A stretch of 64,000 nt of DNA from Thalassospira sp. MCCC 1A01148 (GTDB taxonomy: Bacteria; Pseudomonadota; Alphaproteobacteria; Rhodospirillales; Thalassospiraceae). Location of the stretch: contig NZ_LPVZ01000020.1 of the NCBI RefSeq assembly GCF_001613795.1, positions 186,001 through 250,000 on the forward strand, written 5' to 3'. Positions 8,610 to 18,466 of the stretch are shown here, piece after piece (position 1 is the first letter of the stretch; the number at the start of each line of letters is the position of its first letter). A program made the translations under genes and the position numbers. The notes under the pieces were generated by a model. It made no database searches and was not told where the DNA came from. It was given only the letters and a program-made list of their open reading frames with translations.

Positions 8610-11600
8610 TCAGGCCTTGCCGTAGCCGCCACCACCCGGGGTTTCGATGATGAAGACATCCCCCGCATGCATTTCCGCACCATCGGTGCCCTTAAGCTCG
8701 ATCACTGTGCCATCAACACGCTCAACGGCATTGCGGCCAAGCTTTCCGGGTTCACCGCCCGCACAGGCCTGACCCGGCACACGACGGTGGTTGGACAGGA
8801 TGGATGCGGTCATGTCTTCAAGGAAGCGAACACGACGGATTGCACCATCGCCGCCCTTGTGCTTGCCGTTACCACCTGATCCTTTGCGGATTTCAAAGCT
8901 TTCGAGCAGGACCGGGAAACGCCATTCAAGCACTTCCGGATCGGTCAGGCGCGAGTTGGTCATGTGCGAATGAACAGCTGCCGTACCATCAAAGTCGGGC
9001 CCGGCACCGGTACCGCCACAGATGGTTTCGTAATACTGGTGCGTATCGTTCCCCCAGGTGAAGTTGTTCATCGTGCCCTGACCACCGGAAAGCACGCCAA
9101 GGGCCGCATACAGCGTATCGGTGACATGCATGCTGGTTTCGACGTTACCGGCAACGACAGCGGCCGGATAACGCGGATTAAGCATCGATCCTTCGGGCAC
9201 GATCAGATTGACCGGCTTCAGGCACCCGGCATTGAGCGGAATGTCGTCATCGACAAGTGTTCTGAAGACATAAAGCACAGCCGCACGGGTCACAGCCGAT
9301 GGCGCGTTGAAGTTGTTATCAAGCTGGTCGGATGTGCCCGTGAAATCAACCGTCGCCGAACGGCTTGCCTTGTCGATGGTGACCTTGACGCGGACAACCG
9401 CGCCATTATCCATCTCGTAGGCATATTCACCGTCTTTAAGGACGTCGATCACACGACGTACGCTTTCTTCGGCGTTGTCCTGAACGTGCTGCATATAGGC
9501 ATGCACCACATCAAGGCCAAAGTGTTCGACCATCTTGCGCAGTTCCTGCACACCCTTTTCATTGGCGGCGATCTGGGCCCGCAGATCGGCGATGTTCTGA
9601 TAAGGGTTACGTGCCGGATATTTCGCACCTTCAAGAAGGTCGGTCAGACCTTTTTCATCGAACGTGCCCTGATCAACCAGTTTGAAGTTGTTGATCAGAA
9701 CGCCTTCTTCTTCAAGAACACGCGAATTCGGCGCCATCGAGCCCGGCGTGATGCCCCCGACATCTGCATGGTGACCACGCGATGCGACATAGAACAGCAC
9801 TTCCTTGCCATCATCGCCAAAGACCGGCGTGATCAGGGTAATGTCAGGCAGATGCGTACCGCCGTTATACGGATCATTGAGCATATAGACATCGCCCGGC
9901 TTCATTTTCCCGGCGTTGTTTTTAATCACGGCCTGAACCGATTCACCCATCGAACCAAGGTGGACAGGCATATGCGGGGCGTTGGCGATCAGAAGGCCTT
10001 CCTGATCAAACACCGCACACGAGAAGTCCAGACGTTCCTTGATGTTGACGGAATATGATGTGTTGGCAAGGGTCACACCCATCTGTTCGGCAATGTTCAT
10101 GAACAGGTTGTTGAATACTTCAAGCATCACCGGATCGGCTTGGGTACCAATCGCTTCAGTCCGTTTCATCGCGACAACGCGGGTCAGGATCAGATGATCA
10201 AGACCATTCACCTTGGCTTCCCAACCCGGATCAATCACGGTGGTGCCGACCGGCTCCACAATCACCGCCGGACCACGCACAGTCGCACCAGGTTTCAGGT
10301 TTTCACGTTTGTAGAACGGGGTCTGTTCGGTTTTGCCATCAAATACGACCGGACGGGTCGCAAGTGGCTTGAGCATGACTTCCGCACCATCAAGTTCAGT
10401 CGACGACGCCGGGAGACTTTGGGTTTCACCAATGGCTTCAACCGCGACGGCCTCTACCACGAGTGGCTTTTCACTCATGACAAAGCCGTAACGCTGTTTG
10501 TGCTGCTCTTCGAACTGGGCCTTGATGGCATCGACATCACCAAAATCAACGATCAGCGGGGTGTCGGTACCGTCATAGCGCAGATGCAGACGTTTCAGCA
10601 GGCGGATCTTGTCATCCCCGATGCCCTGCTCCTTGAGTTCAGCCAAAGCATCGACTGCCAGAGCGTCAAGCTGCTTATCGAGATCAGCCAAGCCTTCAGC
10701 GGCGAGCTGGCCTTCGACGGCCTGTTCACGCATGGCACGGATATCGGCCAAGCCCATGCCATAGGCCGACAGAACGCCGGCGAATGGATGAACAAAGACC
10801 TTGGTCATGCCAAGGGTATCGGCAACCTGACAGGCATGCTGACCGCCCGCACCGCCAAAGCACTGCAGAATATAATCACTGACATCATAGCCGCGCTGTA
10901 CCGAAATCTGCTTAATCGCGTTTGCCATGTTTTCAACAGCAATACGCAGGAAACCCTCGGCGACTTCTTCGGGTGTGCGGACCTGACCGGTGTTCTTTTC
11001 GATATCGGCCGCCATGTCTTCGAAGCCCTTGCGGACGGCTTCGGCATTGAGCGGTTCGTCACCCTCGGGGCCAAAAACATTCGGGAAGAAGTCCGGCTGG
11101 ACCTTGCCCAGCATGACGTTGATATCAGTCACCGCCAGCGGACCGCCACGGCGATAGGCCGCAGGCCCCGGATTTGCACCGGCACTGTCCGGGCCAACGC
11201 GGAAACGCGCCCCATCAAAATGCAGGATCGACCCGCCACCGGCCGCAACCGTGTGGATTTTCATCATCGGTGCGCGCATGCGCACACCGGCAACCTGGGT
11301 TTCAAAGTCGCGTTCGTATTCGCCGTCATAGTGCGAAACATCAGTCGATGTGCCGCCCATATCAAAACCGATGACCTGTTTGTAGCCATCCATTTCTGCC
11401 GTGCGTACCATGCCGACAACCCCGCCAGCAGGCCCCGACAGGATCGCGTCCTTGCCCTGGAACTTGACGGCATCGGTCAGACCACCGTTGGATTGCATGA
11501 ACATCAGTTTCACACCGCCCAGTTCACCGGCAACCTGTTCGACATAACGACGCAGGATCGGCGAAAGATAGGCGTCAACCACGGTGGTATCCCCGCGCGA

Positions 11601-12251
11601 GACCAGCTTCATCAACGGGCTGACCTGATGGCTGACGGACACCTGGGTAAAGCCGATGTCACGCGCAACCTTTTCAGCCGCCAGTTCATGTGCGGTATAG
11701 CGATAACCATGCATGAACACGATGGCACAGGCGCGAATGCCGCTGTCATAGACTTTCTGCAAGTCCGCCCGCAGGGCATCAAGGTCCATCCCTTCGAGCT
11801 CTTTGCCCTGCGCGTCAAAACGACCAGCGGTCTCGATCACGGTTTCATAAAGCGTTTCGGGCAGGATGATGTTGCGATCAAACAGACGCGGGCGGTTCTG
11901 ATAGGCCAGACGCAGCGCATCGCGGAAGCCCTTGTTGGTGACCAGAACAGTGCGGTCGCCTTTGCGTTCGAGAAGGGCATTGGTTGCAACCGTTGTGCCC
12001 ATTTTGACGGCTTCGATTTTCTCGGCTGGAATTTTCTCTTCTGCCGGGACTTCAAGCAATTCGCGGATGCCCTGAATGGCGGCGTCCTTGTAGCGTTCGG
12101 GGTTTTCCGACAGCAGCTTGTGGGTGACAAGCGCGCCATTGGGCTTGCGGGCAACGATATCGGTAAAAGTGCCGCCGCGATCGATCCAGAACTGCCATTT
12201 TGGCTGTCCAGTCGTCTGCGAGTTGGGCGATTTTTGGTCGAGCGGTGCCAT
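8610..12251 (-). CDS. Fused hydantoinase/5-oxoprolinase (HyuA-HyuB type)
   Basis: A 1213-residue ATP-dependent amidohydrolase with both subunits fused, as in eukaryotic 5-oxoprolinase. It probably opens 5-oxoproline to glutamate, or a related hydantoin ring. The N-terminal half is HyuA-like: [12 protein letters not shown], then [11 protein letters not shown], both phosphate-binding motifs of the actin-like ATPase fold. The C-terminal half, from about residue 690, is HyuB-like ([13 protein letters not shown] and D-F-S-C-A-V-F-D). The chosen ATG (MAPLDQKS) has GGAG eight bases upstream; an ATG 21 bases earlier overlaps that site. It lies downstream of a TRAP transporter on the same strand, so the substrate is likely imported by that system. 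The exact ring compound is unknown. Confidence 0.88.
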   Translation of the reverse strand: MAPLDQKSPNSQTTGQPKWQFWIDRGGTFTDIVARKPNGALVTHKLLSENPERYKDAAIQGIRELLEVPAEEKIPAEKIEAVKMGTTVATNALLERKGDRTVLVTNKGFRDALRLAYQNRPRLFDRNIILPETLYETVIETAGRFDAQGKELEGMDLDALRADLQKVYDSGIRACAIVFMHGYRYTAHELAAEKVARDIGFTQVSVSHQVSPLMKLVSRGDTTVVDAYLSPILRRYVEQVAGELGGVKLMFMQSNGGLTDAVKFQGKDAILSGPAGGVVGMVRTAEMDGYKQVIGFDMGGTSTDVSHYDGEYERDFETQVAGVRMRAPMMKIHTVAAGGGSILHFDGARFRVGPDSAGANPGPAAYRRGGPLAVTDINVMLGKVQPDFFPNVFGPEGDEPLNAEAVRKGFEDMAADIEKNTGQVRTPEEVAEGFLRIAVENMANAIKQISVQRGYDVSDYILQCFGGAGGQHACQVADTLGMTKVFVHPFAGVLSAYGMGLADIRAMREQAVEGQLAAEGLADLDKQLDALAVDALAELKEQGIGDDKIRLLKRLHLRYDGTDTPLIVDFGDVDAIKAQFEEQHKQRYGFVMSEKPLVVEAVAVEAIGETQSLPASSTELDGAEVMLKPLATRPVVFDGKTEQTPFYKRENLKPGATVRGPAVIVEPVGTTVIDPGWEAKVNGLDHLILTRVVAMKRTEAIGTQADPVMLEVFNNLFMNIAEQMGVTLANTSYSVNIKERLDFSCAVFDQEGLLIANAPHMPVHLGSMGESVQAVIKNNAGKMKPGDVYMLNDPYNGGTHLPDITLITPVFGDDGKEVLFYVASRGHHADVGGITPGSMAPNSRVLEEEGVLINNFKLVDQGTFDEKGLTDLLEGAKYPARNPYQNIADLRAQIAANEKGVQELRKMVEHFGLDVVHAYMQHVQDNAEESVRRVIDVLKDGEYAYEMDNGAVVRVKVTIDKASRSATVDFTGTSDQLDNNFNAPSAVTRAAVLYVFRTLVDDDIPLNAGCLKPVNLIVPEGSMLNPRYPAAVVAGNVETSMHVTDTLYAALGVLSGGQGTMNNFTWGNDTHQYYETICGGTGAGPDFDGTAAVHSHMTNSRLTDPEVLEWRFPVLLESFEIRKGSGGNGKHKGGDGAIRRVRFLEDMTASILSNHRRVPGQACAGGEPGKLGRNAVERVDGTVIELKGTDGAEMHAGDVFIIETPGGGGYGKA

Positions 12252-12320
12252 GATGCGCACTCCTTCAGGCATCTGTATTCAGAAAATTCGAGTATTTTGG
12301 TCAGTTCAAATAATGAACTG

Positions 12321-13622
12321 TTAGCCACTCATTTGCGTTGGCAGCCATGTGACGATCCCCGGGAAAACGGTGATCAAAAGGGCTGCAAACAACAGCAAGA
12401 AGAAGAATGGCAAAGCAGAAACTGCAATCTTGAACAGGTTCTTGCCTGTCAGTCCTTGCAGAACAAAAAGGTTAAAGCCGACCGGTGGCGTGATCTGCGA
12501 CATTTCGACCACCAGCACCACATAGATGCCAAACCACAACAGATCGATACCTGCCGCCTGCACCATTGGCAGGATCACCGATGTGGTCAGAACCACCACC
12601 GAAATCCCGTCAAGGAAACAACCAAGAACGACAAAGAAGACGGTGAGGGCTGCCAGCAACGCATATGGTGACAGATCCATATGGGCGATCCATGCGGCCA
12701 GTTCACGCGGCACCCCGGTAAAGCCCATGGCAACGGTCAACACTGCGGCCCCTGCAAGGATAAAGCAGATCATGCAGGATGTGCGGGTCGCACCCATAAT
12801 GCCATCAAGCAGGCTTTCCTTTGAAAGCGAACCACTAAGGCCTGACAGGATCAGCGCGCCAACCACGCCAAAGGCCGCAGCCTCGGTCGGGGTGGCAACC
12901 CCGCCATAGATCGAGCCGATCACAGCCGCGATCAGAAGGATGACCGGGATCAGACGACCGGATGCGCGAATTTTTTCGGCAAACGGAATGCTGGGTTCGG
13001 CAGCTGGCATCTTGTCCTTGTTGATCGTGGCCCAGATGCCAACGAAGCTCATGAACATGATGATCAGCATGGCGCCGGGAATAACACCGGCAATGAACAG
13101 ACGGGCGATGGAAAGCTCGGCCGAGACACCATAAACAATCAGGATGATCGACGGCGGGATCAGAAGACCCAGCGTGCCGGACCCGGCTAGCGTGCCCAGG
13201 ATCAGGCTATCGGCATAGCCCTGTTTACGAAGTTCAGGGATCGACATGCGCCCGATGGTGGCCGCTGTCGCGGCCGAAGACCCCGACACCGCAGCAAAAA
13301 TACCGCAGCCCAGAATGTTGACATGTAACAAACGGCCCGGAAGCTTGTTCAACCACGGGGCAAGCCCGGTGAACATGTCTTCGGAAAGGCGGGACCGAAA
13401 CAGGATTTCACCCATCCAGATAAACAGCGGCAGCGGTGCCAAGGACCAGGTCGCAAGGCTTGACCATGCTGTGGTCGCGATGATGGGACCGGTTTGTGCA
13501 CTGGTGAAAACATCAATGGCAAAAACGCCAATGGCAAAAAGTGCAAGTGCAACCCACAGACCAGCGCCCAGAAACAGGAACAGCAGGCCCATCAGGATAA
13601 GACCAATTTGAAGTACGTCCAT
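12321..13622 (-). CDS. dctM: TRAP transporter large permease (DctM)
   Basis: A 433-residue inner-membrane protein with about twelve hydrophobic segments: the large, transport-forming subunit of a tripartite ATP-independent periplasmic transporter. It couples sodium entry to uptake of an organic acid-like solute delivered by the binding protein. DctM signatures include the conserved stretches G-S-S-A-A-T-A-A-T-I-G-R-M, G-S-G-T-L-G-L-L-I-P-P-S-I and V-E-M-S-Q-I-T-P-P-V-G-F-N-L-F-V. It begins nine bases after the small permease gene stop and is followed by the oxoprolinase gene after a 69-base gap. This argues for one transcript and a shared substrate. Confidence 0.93.
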   Translation of the reverse strand: MDVLQIGLILMGLLFLFLGAGLWVALALFAIGVFAIDVFTSAQTGPIIATTAWSSLATWSLAPLPLFIWMGEILFRSRLSEDMFTGLAPWLNKLPGRLLHVNILGCGIFAAVSGSSAATAATIGRMSIPELRKQGYADSLILGTLAGSGTLGLLIPPSIILIVYGVSAELSIARLFIAGVIPGAMLIIMFMSFVGIWATINKDKMPAAEPSIPFAEKIRASGRLIPVILLIAAVIGSIYGGVATPTEAAAFGVVGALILSGLSGSLSKESLLDGIMGATRTSCMICFILAGAAVLTVAMGFTGVPRELAAWIAHMDLSPYALLAALTVFFVVLGCFLDGISVVVLTTSVILPMVQAAGIDLLWFGIYVVLVVEMSQITPPVGFNLFVLQGLTGKNLFKIAVSALPFFFLLLFAALLITVFPGIVTWLPTQMSG

Positions 13623-13631
13623 GACCGCCCC

Positions 13632-14144
13632 CTACTCGTTCAATTCGTTTGCTTCGCCGCCAACAAAAGCGGGTTCGCGGCCAGCCAGAAGGTCAACAAA
13701 CGCTTCGAGCAGGGCAATGGTGAAGACAACAAGTCCGAAAGCCATGGCGGTTTGCGGGATCCATAGCGGGAAAGCCAGAACACCCGGCGACGTATCACCG
13801 TATGAAAAGCTTTCCTGTGCCAGAACCGCCATCCACCAGGCGAAGTAACCAGCAAGATAGATCGCAGCCAGCAAGGTGATTGCCTCGACTGTACGGCGGG
13901 CGCGCCCTTTAAGGTGCGACAGAACGATCATGACCCGGATGTGGGTTCCGGCACGCAAGGCCGGACCAAGGGCAAGGAACGTACCGGCAGCCAGCGAAAA
14001 CCCTGCCAGCTCGTTGGCGTCATGCACAGCGATCCCGACGAGACGCCCCAGCGACTGAGCCAAAATCAGCAGAGCAATGATTACCAAAAACGCGGCCGCC
14101 AAAACGGCGCTGAATTTGAACAAATAGTCTAGCAGTCTGCGCAC
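13632..14144 (-). CDS. dctQ: TRAP transporter small permease (DctQ)
   Basis: A 170-residue membrane protein with four hydrophobic helices, the DctQ subunit that pairs with DctM. The GTG start (reading V-R-R-L-L-D-Y-L-F-K) has GGAAAGGGGG six bases upstream; a TTG start seven codons earlier would sit inside that site, so I use GTG. A typical DctQ pattern is visible: R-A-G-T-H-I-R-V near the middle, followed by a basic loop and the third helix. It lies between the binding-protein gene and dctM, only nine bases from the latter. Confidence 0.9.
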   Translation of the reverse strand: MRRLLDYLFKFSAVLAAAFLVIIALLILAQSLGRLVGIAVHDANELAGFSLAAGTFLALGPALRAGTHIRVMIVLSHLKGRARRTVEAITLLAAIYLAGYFAWWMAVLAQESFSYGDTSPGVLAFPLWIPQTAMAFGLVVFTIALLEAFVDLLAGREPAFVGGEANELNE

Positions 14145-14233
14145 AGCAGTCCCCCTTTCCGCCAACGATCATTCCCAAAGCGAACTATCGCAATCAACGG
14201 ACAGTAGCATTAAAATGTGCGGATTGTCCGGGA

Positions 14234-14259
14234 CCGAACGGAAGACGAAAACCGTCCGG
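14234..14259 (-). promoter_or_regulatory. Hairpin between dctP and dctQ
   Basis: Arms CCGAACGG and CCGTCCGG on the plus strand give an 8-pair stem in the minus-strand RNA, with one G-U pair. No U-run follows. Such a structure between binding-protein and permease genes may protect or attenuate the transcript so that the binding protein is made in excess. Confidence 0.4.
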
Positions 14260-14285
14260 CCCCGACAAATGGCAAGTACTGATGA

Positions 14286-15260
14286 TCAGTTCTTGAACGC
14301 GTCGACGATTGCTTTGCCTTCGTCGCCGGTTTTTTCCAGCCAACCGGCGACCATTTTGTCACCAGCTTCTGCCAGACCGTCTTTGAGTTCTGCACTCGGT
14401 GCAGCAACGTTCATGCCGTTTTCAGCCAGGATTTTCTTCTTGGCTTCGGCTTCTGCCATGCTCATTTCCCAACCGCGGGTCTCAGCTTTGGCTGCCGCTT
14501 CAAGAACAGCGGCCTGAACGTCTGCCGACAGGCCGTCAAATGCGCTTTCGCTTACGACAACCATGTTTTTCGGCAACCATGCCTGAACGTCGTAGAAGTT
14601 GGAAACAAAGTCCCAGGCCTTGGAGTTCGCACCGGTCGACGGCGAGGTGATCATTGCCTCGACAATGCCGGTTGCGAATGCGGTCGGGATTTCCGGAACT
14701 TCAACCTGGGTAGCAACCATGCCGGTGAGCGACGCCAGTTCGGACGTGGTCGCGTTATAGGCACGGAACTTCACACCTTCGAGGTCAGCAACGCTGTTGA
14801 CTTCGTCTGCGGTGTAAAGGCCCTGAGCCGGCCACGGAACAGCATAAAGGACTTTAAGGCCGTCTTCTGCCAGAGCCGCTTCAATGCCCGGACGTGAAAC
14901 TTCCCAAAGTTTCTTGGCACCTTCATAGGAAGTCGCCAGGAACGGGATCGCGTCAACGGTGTAGATCGGGTTTTCGTTGGCCAGCAGCGAAATCAGGGTT
15001 TCGCCGATCGGGATCAGGCCACGCTGAACCGAACGTTTGATATCTGCATGCTTGAACAACGAACCACCGGAATGAACGGTGATGTTCAGTTCGCCACCAG
15101 ATGCCTCATTCACGTCCTTGGCGAATTCGATGATGTTCTGGGTGTGGAAAGTCGCGTCAGGATACGGGGTCGCCATATCCCAAGTTTCTTCAGCCGATGC
15201 AAAGCCAGCCGACATGGTGATCGCTGCAACTGCGACGGTAGAAAGTGCTTTTTTCAACAT
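14286..15260 (-). CDS. dctP: TRAP transporter solute-binding protein (DctP)
   Basis: A 324-residue periplasmic binding protein of the DctP family. The signal peptide covers residues about 1-23 (MLKKALSTVAVAAITMSAGF, cleavage near ASA-E). The mature part starts with T-W-D-M-A-T-P-Y-P-D and has the family pattern G-V-K-F-R-A-Y-N-A near residue 165, where the conserved Arg normally forms a salt bridge with the ligand carboxylate. The ligand is therefore likely a small carboxylate. GGGAGA precedes the ATG. It is the first gene of the transporter unit, with a promoter region and a candidate operator just upstream. The downstream oxoprolinase suggests oxoproline or a related ring acid. Confidence 0.92.
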   Translation of the reverse strand: MLKKALSTVAVAAITMSAGFASAEETWDMATPYPDATFHTQNIIEFAKDVNEASGGELNITVHSGGSLFKHADIKRSVQRGLIPIGETLISLLANENPIYTVDAIPFLATSYEGAKKLWEVSRPGIEAALAEDGLKVLYAVPWPAQGLYTADEVNSVADLEGVKFRAYNATTSELASLTGMVATQVEVPEIPTAFATGIVEAMITSPSTGANSKAWDFVSNFYDVQAWLPKNMVVVSESAFDGLSADVQAAVLEAAAKAETRGWEMSMAEAEAKKKILAENGMNVAAPSAELKDGLAEAGDKMVAGWLEKTGDEGKAIVDAFKN

Positions 15261-15290
15261 TTCTCAAGTCTCCCTGTGTGTGATGCAAGC

Positions 15291-15312
15291 CGATACACGT
15301 TTACGCGTATCG
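15291..15312. promoter_or_regulatory. Imperfect palindrome upstream of dctP (candidate operator)
   Basis: Arms CGATACACG and CGCGTATCG are separated by TTTA, with eight of nine positions pairing. It lies about 30 bases before the dctP ATG, where a repressor would block the start of transcription. The neighbouring marR-like gene encodes the obvious candidate protein. A similar half site (CGATACGTGTTT) occurs inside the first codons of that gene, near 16031. Confidence 0.45.
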
Positions 15313-15338
15313 AGACTCCAATGTAGCCTCCCGACACA

Positions 15339-15367
15339 TTGATCACATTTTACCGATAAATTGTCAA
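15339..15367 (-). promoter_or_regulatory. Candidate promoter of the TRAP/oxoprolinase unit
   Basis: On the minus strand a perfect TTGACA (15367-15362) is followed after 17 bases by GATCAA, a poor -10 element. The transcription start would fall near the palindrome in front of dctP. The weak -10 makes this tentative. Confidence 0.35.
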
Positions 15368-15459
15368 TGTTGATTCATAACTACCATGCAAAAACTGCAA
15401 CCCAAAAACTGTCAGAAAATGGACTGAAGATCTCTAAGCGTTTGTTAAACCAAAGAAAA

Positions 15460-15489
15460 CGGGCGGCAGTCGATATCAACTGCCGCCCG
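15460..15489. terminator. Terminator of the marR-like gene
   Basis: Perfect 11-base arms CGGGCGGCAGT and ACTGCCGCCCG surround an 8-base loop. A T-run follows on the plus strand and GTTTTCTTT on the minus strand. It separates the regulator from the downstream dctP promoter, so the transporter has its own promoter. Confidence 0.85.
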
Positions 15490-15543
15490 CAACTTTTTTT
15501 AGGATCAATAAAGTAAAATCTGCAACGTGATCGGTTTGGGCAC

Positions 15544-16053
15544 CTAGATCGAACTTGCCGCCCGTGATGCCTGATCATACACGCCCGAGATTGCACGCAG
15601 GGTTTTGGCAACATCACCGACTTCTTCGCTGTTTACTCCCAGACGCTGGAAGGTTTCAACAAGACAGTCTTCACGTACCTGGCGATATTTCTCACACATA
15701 TCGCGCCCATCGGCCGTGGTTGCATAATGCACTTCCTTGCCGCGCTTAACCCCTTCGACCAAACCTAGTTTGCGAAGCTTTTTGAGCGAGTAGTTCACAA
15801 GATGGCTGTCCTCGACATTAAGGACAAAGCACACCTCAGACAGACTTTTTTCCCGTTCGCGCGAATTAACATTGTGCAGCACCAGAATATCGAGAACCGA
15901 CACATCAGGCATACCGGCCGCACGCATGCACCGCACCATCCATCGGTTAAACGCATTGCCTGACAGAATCAGCGCAAATTCAAGTTCCGACAGCTCGGCG
16001 GCGCGTTCCGAGACAAGATGTGACGATGATACGATACGTGTTTTATCAGCCAT
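15544..16053 (-). CDS. MarR-like winged-helix transcriptional regulator
   Basis: A 169-residue DNA-binding protein of the MarR-like winged-helix group. The helix-turn-helix lies around residues 65-110 (S-L-S-E-V-C-F-V-L-N-V-E-D-S-H-L-V-N-Y), followed by the wing G-V-K-R-G-K-E-V-H-Y. There is no other domain. It sits directly upstream of the TRAP transporter and oxoprolinase genes on the same strand and is separated from them by a terminator. The likely job is control of that unit in response to its substrate, perhaps through the palindrome in front of dctP. Whether it represses or activates cannot be read from sequence. Confidence 0.8.
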   Translation of the reverse strand: MADKTRIVSSSHLVSERAAELSELEFALILSGNAFNRWMVRCMRAAGMPDVSVLDILVLHNVNSREREKSLSEVCFVLNVEDSHLVNYSLKKLRKLGLVEGVKRGKEVHYATTADGRDMCEKYRQVREDCLVETFQRLGVNSEEVGDVAKTLRAISGVYDQASRAASSI

Positions 16054-16141
16054 CCGACGTTCCCCGTTGTCCTGTATGATGAGGTATTGCAGCTATTTTT
16101 AACCAATATCACTGCAAGTTTGTCGGCATTTTATCTTGATA

Positions 16142-16170
16142 AAGGCAGCAGGGCAAACCCCTGCTGCCTT
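16142..16170 (-). terminator. Terminator of the first chemoreceptor gene
   Basis: Arms AAGGCAGCAGGG and CCCTGCTGCCTT surround a 5-base loop about 20 bases after the chemoreceptor stop. The minus-strand tail is TTTATCAAGA, a weak U-run. Confidence 0.65.
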
Positions 16171-16191
16171 ATACTTATCGACAATTCGTCA

Positions 16192-18153
16192 TTAAAGTGC
16201 CCGCATACGTTCCAGGAAACCGTCAATCTGGGATCGAAGATCACCACTTTGCGTCCCGAGATTATTGGCCGCATCATTGACATCACCTGCCGCGGCATTC
16301 GTTTCTCCGACCGCTGCCGAAACGCCTTGCATTGCCGACGATATTGCCTCGGTCCCCGATGCCGCCTGTTCGACATTTTGCGAAATTTCGCTTGTGGCAA
16401 CTGTTTGCTCCTCGACCGCAGCAGCAACGGCTGAGGCGCGTTCACTGATATCGGAGATCATTTTGACAATTTCGTCAATTGCGTCGACGGCAAGTCCAGT
16501 GGCCTCCTGAATATCGTTGATCTGACTGGTAATATCTTCAGTTGCCTTACCTGTCTGCTTGGCGAGGTTTTTGACCTCGCTTGCCACAACAGCAAAGCCT
16601 TTGCCTGCATCACCAGCACGGGCAGCCTCAATCGTTGCATTCAGTGCGAGAAGGTTCGTCTGTTCGGCAATATCACTGATCAGACTGATGACCTCGCCAA
16701 TCTTGATTGCGGAGTCATTTAGCCCCTGAATATTGTCGTTCGTACTGCGCGCACGTTCAGTTGCTGAAACAGCCATGTTTGAGGTTTCCGTGACTTGCCC
16801 AGAAATCTCGTTAATGGATGCGGACAGCTCCGTCGCCGCCGTAGCAACAAGCTGAACATTTGATGATGCTTCCTCGGCTCCCGATGATACCGCCATTGAT
16901 TGATCGGTTGCGGTTTTGGCACTGTCTCGCAAGACGTTTGAGACCTGATGAAGTTGCTCGACCGCAGACCCAACATCTGACATCACGGCAACAACGGCCT
17001 CGTCGAATTCTTTGATGTACTGCTCCTGGATTTCCATCCGCTTGCGACGTCGTTCATCCTGAGCACGCTGGGCCTCTTCGAGTTTGGCTCGCTCTATCCC
17101 GTTCTCGCGGAATACTCGCACGGCACGCCCCATCTCGCCGATTTCGTCCGAACGGTTCACTTCATTGATTTCGACATCAAAATCGTTGTCAGCTAAACGG
17201 GTCATTTTGCCTGTCAGGCCCGAAATTGCCCTGACGATTGCACCTGACAACAAAAGCGAGAGCCCCAGCAGCGCAACAATACCCGCCACATACATGAAAA
17301 TAGTTACTGTAAGGCTGGTCGCAGCGATTTGTTCGGCACGCTGCTTTTCCGCTGTTGCGATAGAGCCAATCGCCAAACTGATGTCATCAAGAATTGGTTC
17401 GGCTTCCGCGTAGAATGCAGAAAGAAAGCCCAGTTCTTCCTCGCGCTGAAGGATTTTGGCTGAAAGCGCTTTGAAGTCAGTTACATAAGACTTCATGAGG
17501 TCAGAGATTCTTGCCTTGTCGTCTGCCGGAATGGCTGATGCAGCCAAAGCTGGCCCGAACTCTGCAAGACGATCATCTATGCGCCCAACATATTTTGGAT
17601 CAAGCCGGGCGAGAAAATCTTTCTCGTGGCGGCGCATCATCAACATGATCACTGTCAGGTTATCTGCGTTGTATTTCTTAAGCGCCTCTTCAACATTGTG
17701 CACTGAACCACGAAGGCGCCCCAAAAGGCCCTCTTCTTCGTTCAAGCCGATATGCCGCTGCAGCGCGACAACCGTGGCAAACTTCGCTGTGTAATTCGCA
17801 AAAGCTGTTTCAATTTGGGAGATCTGCGCATCAAACGCCCCAAGACTTGGTTCGCGTGACAATTGTTCAAGCCCCGCGATAACACTGGCAACGACATCCG
17901 CATGCTGAGCAACGTACTTTTCATCTTTGCGCAGAAGAAAGTCTTTCTCTCGCCGGCGGGCGTTCAGGAAGTCCTTTGAAATAGCATCCGCGACCAACCT
18001 GTTATCAAGGGTCATATCGGCAATTGATTGCGCAGATCGTCTTTGATGCTCGGCTGCAAATTGAACCCCACCGACCACAACAAATATTACAAGTGACACG
18101 GCACCGATCAGGGATATTTGATAAAGAAGCCTCATTCTGGAAAGAAAATTCAT
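16192..18153 (-). CDS. Methyl-accepting chemotaxis protein with HBM sensor domain
   Basis: A 653-residue transmembrane chemoreceptor. TM1 lies at about residues 8-30 and TM2 at about 284-310, with a periplasmic helical domain of about 250 residues between them. That domain has two copies of the helical-bimodular motif: [15 protein letters not shown] and [20 protein letters not shown] domain follows, then the signalling hairpin tip with [19 protein letters not shown]. In Pseudomonas McpS this sensor type binds TCA intermediates, so an organic-acid ligand is plausible. No CheR-tethering pentapeptide is visible at the end. A close paralogue lies immediately upstream. Confidence 0.92.
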   Translation of the reverse strand: MNFLSRMRLLYQISLIGAVSLVIFVVVGGVQFAAEHQRRSAQSIADMTLDNRLVADAISKDFLNARRREKDFLLRKDEKYVAQHADVVASVIAGLEQLSREPSLGAFDAQISQIETAFANYTAKFATVVALQRHIGLNEEEGLLGRLRGSVHNVEEALKKYNADNLTVIMLMMRRHEKDFLARLDPKYVGRIDDRLAEFGPALAASAIPADDKARISDLMKSYVTDFKALSAKILQREEELGFLSAFYAEAEPILDDISLAIGSIATAEKQRAEQIAATSLTVTIFMYVAGIVALLGLSLLLSGAIVRAISGLTGKMTRLADNDFDVEINEVNRSDEIGEMGRAVRVFRENGIERAKLEEAQRAQDERRRKRMEIQEQYIKEFDEAVVAVMSDVGSAVEQLHQVSNVLRDSAKTATDQSMAVSSGAEEASSNVQLVATAATELSASINEISGQVTETSNMAVSATERARSTNDNIQGLNDSAIKIGEVISLISDIAEQTNLLALNATIEAARAGDAGKGFAVVASEVKNLAKQTGKATEDITSQINDIQEATGLAVDAIDEIVKMISDISERASAVAAAVEEQTVATSEISQNVEQAASGTEAISSAMQGVSAAVGETNAAAGDVNDAANNLGTQSGDLRSQIDGFLERMRAL

Positions 18154-18466
18154 CTCAGCCCCACAGAGATTGATCGCGTTGATGCTACGACACTCGGCTT
18201 AGTCATCAGCGCAGATAAAATTCAAAACGAATTGAAGACATCCAAGGGCTTGCAATCGTTGCTTCTGAGAAGTCGCACAGCTTGATTACGATGCAGATTG
18301 ATCGTTCAAATGTGCCCACCCGCAGTATTTTGTCGCCAAGCCAGCTGAATTGGCGCGCCCGTTGTCTCGTCTTGACTGTGAGTCACATTTGTTTTCAGTC
18401 GAAACAAAACAAGGGGGAAGACCACTCTTCCCCCTTGTCTCCATACTCATAGCCTCGCCAAGTGCC
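18154..18466. other. Intergenic region between the two chemoreceptor genes
   Basis: This 313-base stretch carries the terminator of the upstream chemoreceptor and the presumed promoter of the downstream one. No ORF or RNA gene is evident. Confidence 0.5.
18409..18438 (-). terminator. Terminator of the second chemoreceptor gene
   Basis: Perfect 12-base arms ACAAGGGGGAAG and CTTCCCCCTTGT surround a 6-base loop. The minus-strand RNA continues into TTTTGTTTC. It makes the two chemoreceptors separate transcripts. Confidence 0.85.

Noticed and set aside
10140-12671. Plus-strand frame of 843 codons opposite the oxoprolinase gene
   Set aside because: Antisense shadow caused by codon bias; the minus-strand product has complete family motifs across the same region.
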